Of a DNA stretch of 52,087 nt, positions 51,810 through 52,087 are shown piece by piece. Below the pieces are notes generated by a model. It saw only the letters and a program-made list of their open reading frames with translations. It was not told the DNA's origin and did not search any database. The position numbers and the translations under genes are program-made. This stretch comes from Lachnospira multipara LB2003 (GTDB lineage Bacteria > Bacillota > Clostridia > Lachnospirales > Lachnospiraceae), in NCBI RefSeq assembly GCF_000702205.1, contig NZ_JNKW01000014.1:1-52087 (forward strand), read 5' to 3'. Within the stretch, counting starts at the first letter, position 1; every line of letters starts with the position of its first letter.

Positions 51810-52087
51810 GTGCGCCTTGCGGCGCACGTTTCTAATGGGTGAAAGTCCCTAATCCGCCCTAGTAGTGGGAAGGATACAGCCAAGACCAAGGGTGTCCATC
51901 GTGAGGTGGAATCTGAAGGAAGGTGGAGGCAAATCTCTGGTCTGACGAACAGAAATCACATCAGGCTATAGTTAAGGATAAGGTTGCATTACAAACTGAA
52001 GTCCAATAACTACTCGGAATTAACTGTAGTAAATGTGGCAGATATGTGGAGAGAAAGAAACGTGTGGTACCAAGGGAGGTCTTGTCA
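51810..52087 (+). mobile_element. Group II intron, 5' part (runs off the window)
   Basis: Begins with the group II 5' consensus GTGCG, here as GTGCGCC paired with GGCGCAC, followed by typical domain I sequence (GGGTGAAAGTCCC, CGCCCTAGTAGTGGGAAGG). The GC-richer ribozyme-like sequence differs in composition from the surrounding AT-rich DNA and has no long ORF in the visible part. The start is four bases after the marR terminator T tract, a placement typical of introns that target terminators. The reverse transcriptase ORF and 3' end would lie beyond the window. Confidence 0.75.

Overview
This 52-kb window looks like chromosome from a low-GC Clostridia, most likely a pectin-using member of the Lachnospiraceae (a Lachnospira-like organism). 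That placement is inference. It rests on AT-rich DNA with strong Shine-Dalgarno sites, a type II fatty-acid cluster that uses FabK, a tetrahydrofolate (THF) riboswitch, a CIRCE element, a secreted PL9 pectate lyase paired with a cytoplasmic GH28 polygalacturonase, and several c-di-GMP-type proteins. Almost all genes run on the + strand; only 47496-49681 is reversed. No tRNA, rRNA, CRISPR array, phage or plasmid gene was seen.

Layout. (1) 1-1512: 3' part of a hexapeptide-repeat acidic protein. (2) 1612-7814: folate operon folC-folE-HD protein-folP-folBK behind a THF riboswitch, followed by an OPT-family transporter. (3) 7978-9705: PqqD-like protein and intracellular GH28. (4) 9819-14456: response regulator, hybrid histidine kinase and a DUF975/CmpB-type membrane protein, tightly coupled. 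(5) 14833-21108: YitT protein, ABC-F ATPase with a terminator-bearing leader, then an operon of alpha/beta hydrolase, zinc phospholipase C-like protein and a degenerate PAS-GGDEF-EAL protein. (6) 21165-21707: CIRCE-controlled Hsp20. (7) 22028-32138: complete FASII and acetyl-CoA carboxylase operon acpP-accB-accC-accD-accA-fabH-fabK-fabD-fabG-fabF-fabZ, followed by a FabT-like MarR regulator. (8) 32305-37018: PepD, a second degenerate GGDEF-EAL protein and ProA. (9) 37193-41318: MarR regulator with a heterodimeric ABC exporter. (10) 41411-45395: HD-GYP protein, then an ArsR/HMA/P-type ATPase Zn-Cd-Pb efflux operon. (11) 45574-47397: secreted PL9 pectate lyase. (12) 47496-49681 (minus): PH-domain protein, EamA transporter, pyridoxal kinase. 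(13) 49877-51723: MATE efflux pump and its MarR regulator. (14) 51810-end: 5' part of a probable group II intron beginning just after the marR terminator.

How the genes work together. Pectin would be cut outside by the PL9 lyase, and the resulting oligogalacturonides trimmed inside by the GH28 enzyme, although no uptake system for them is in the window. Regulation is unusually readable: the THF riboswitch, CIRCE, ArsR- and MarR-type palindromes next to promoters, and many clean intrinsic terminators. The parts least explained by known families are the hexapeptide-repeat protein, the HD protein in the folate operon (candidate for the missing dihydroneopterin-triphosphate step), the PqqD-GH28 pairing, the kinase/DUF975 module, two parallel degenerate EAL proteins, and structured leaders before the ABC-F and fabT-like genes.
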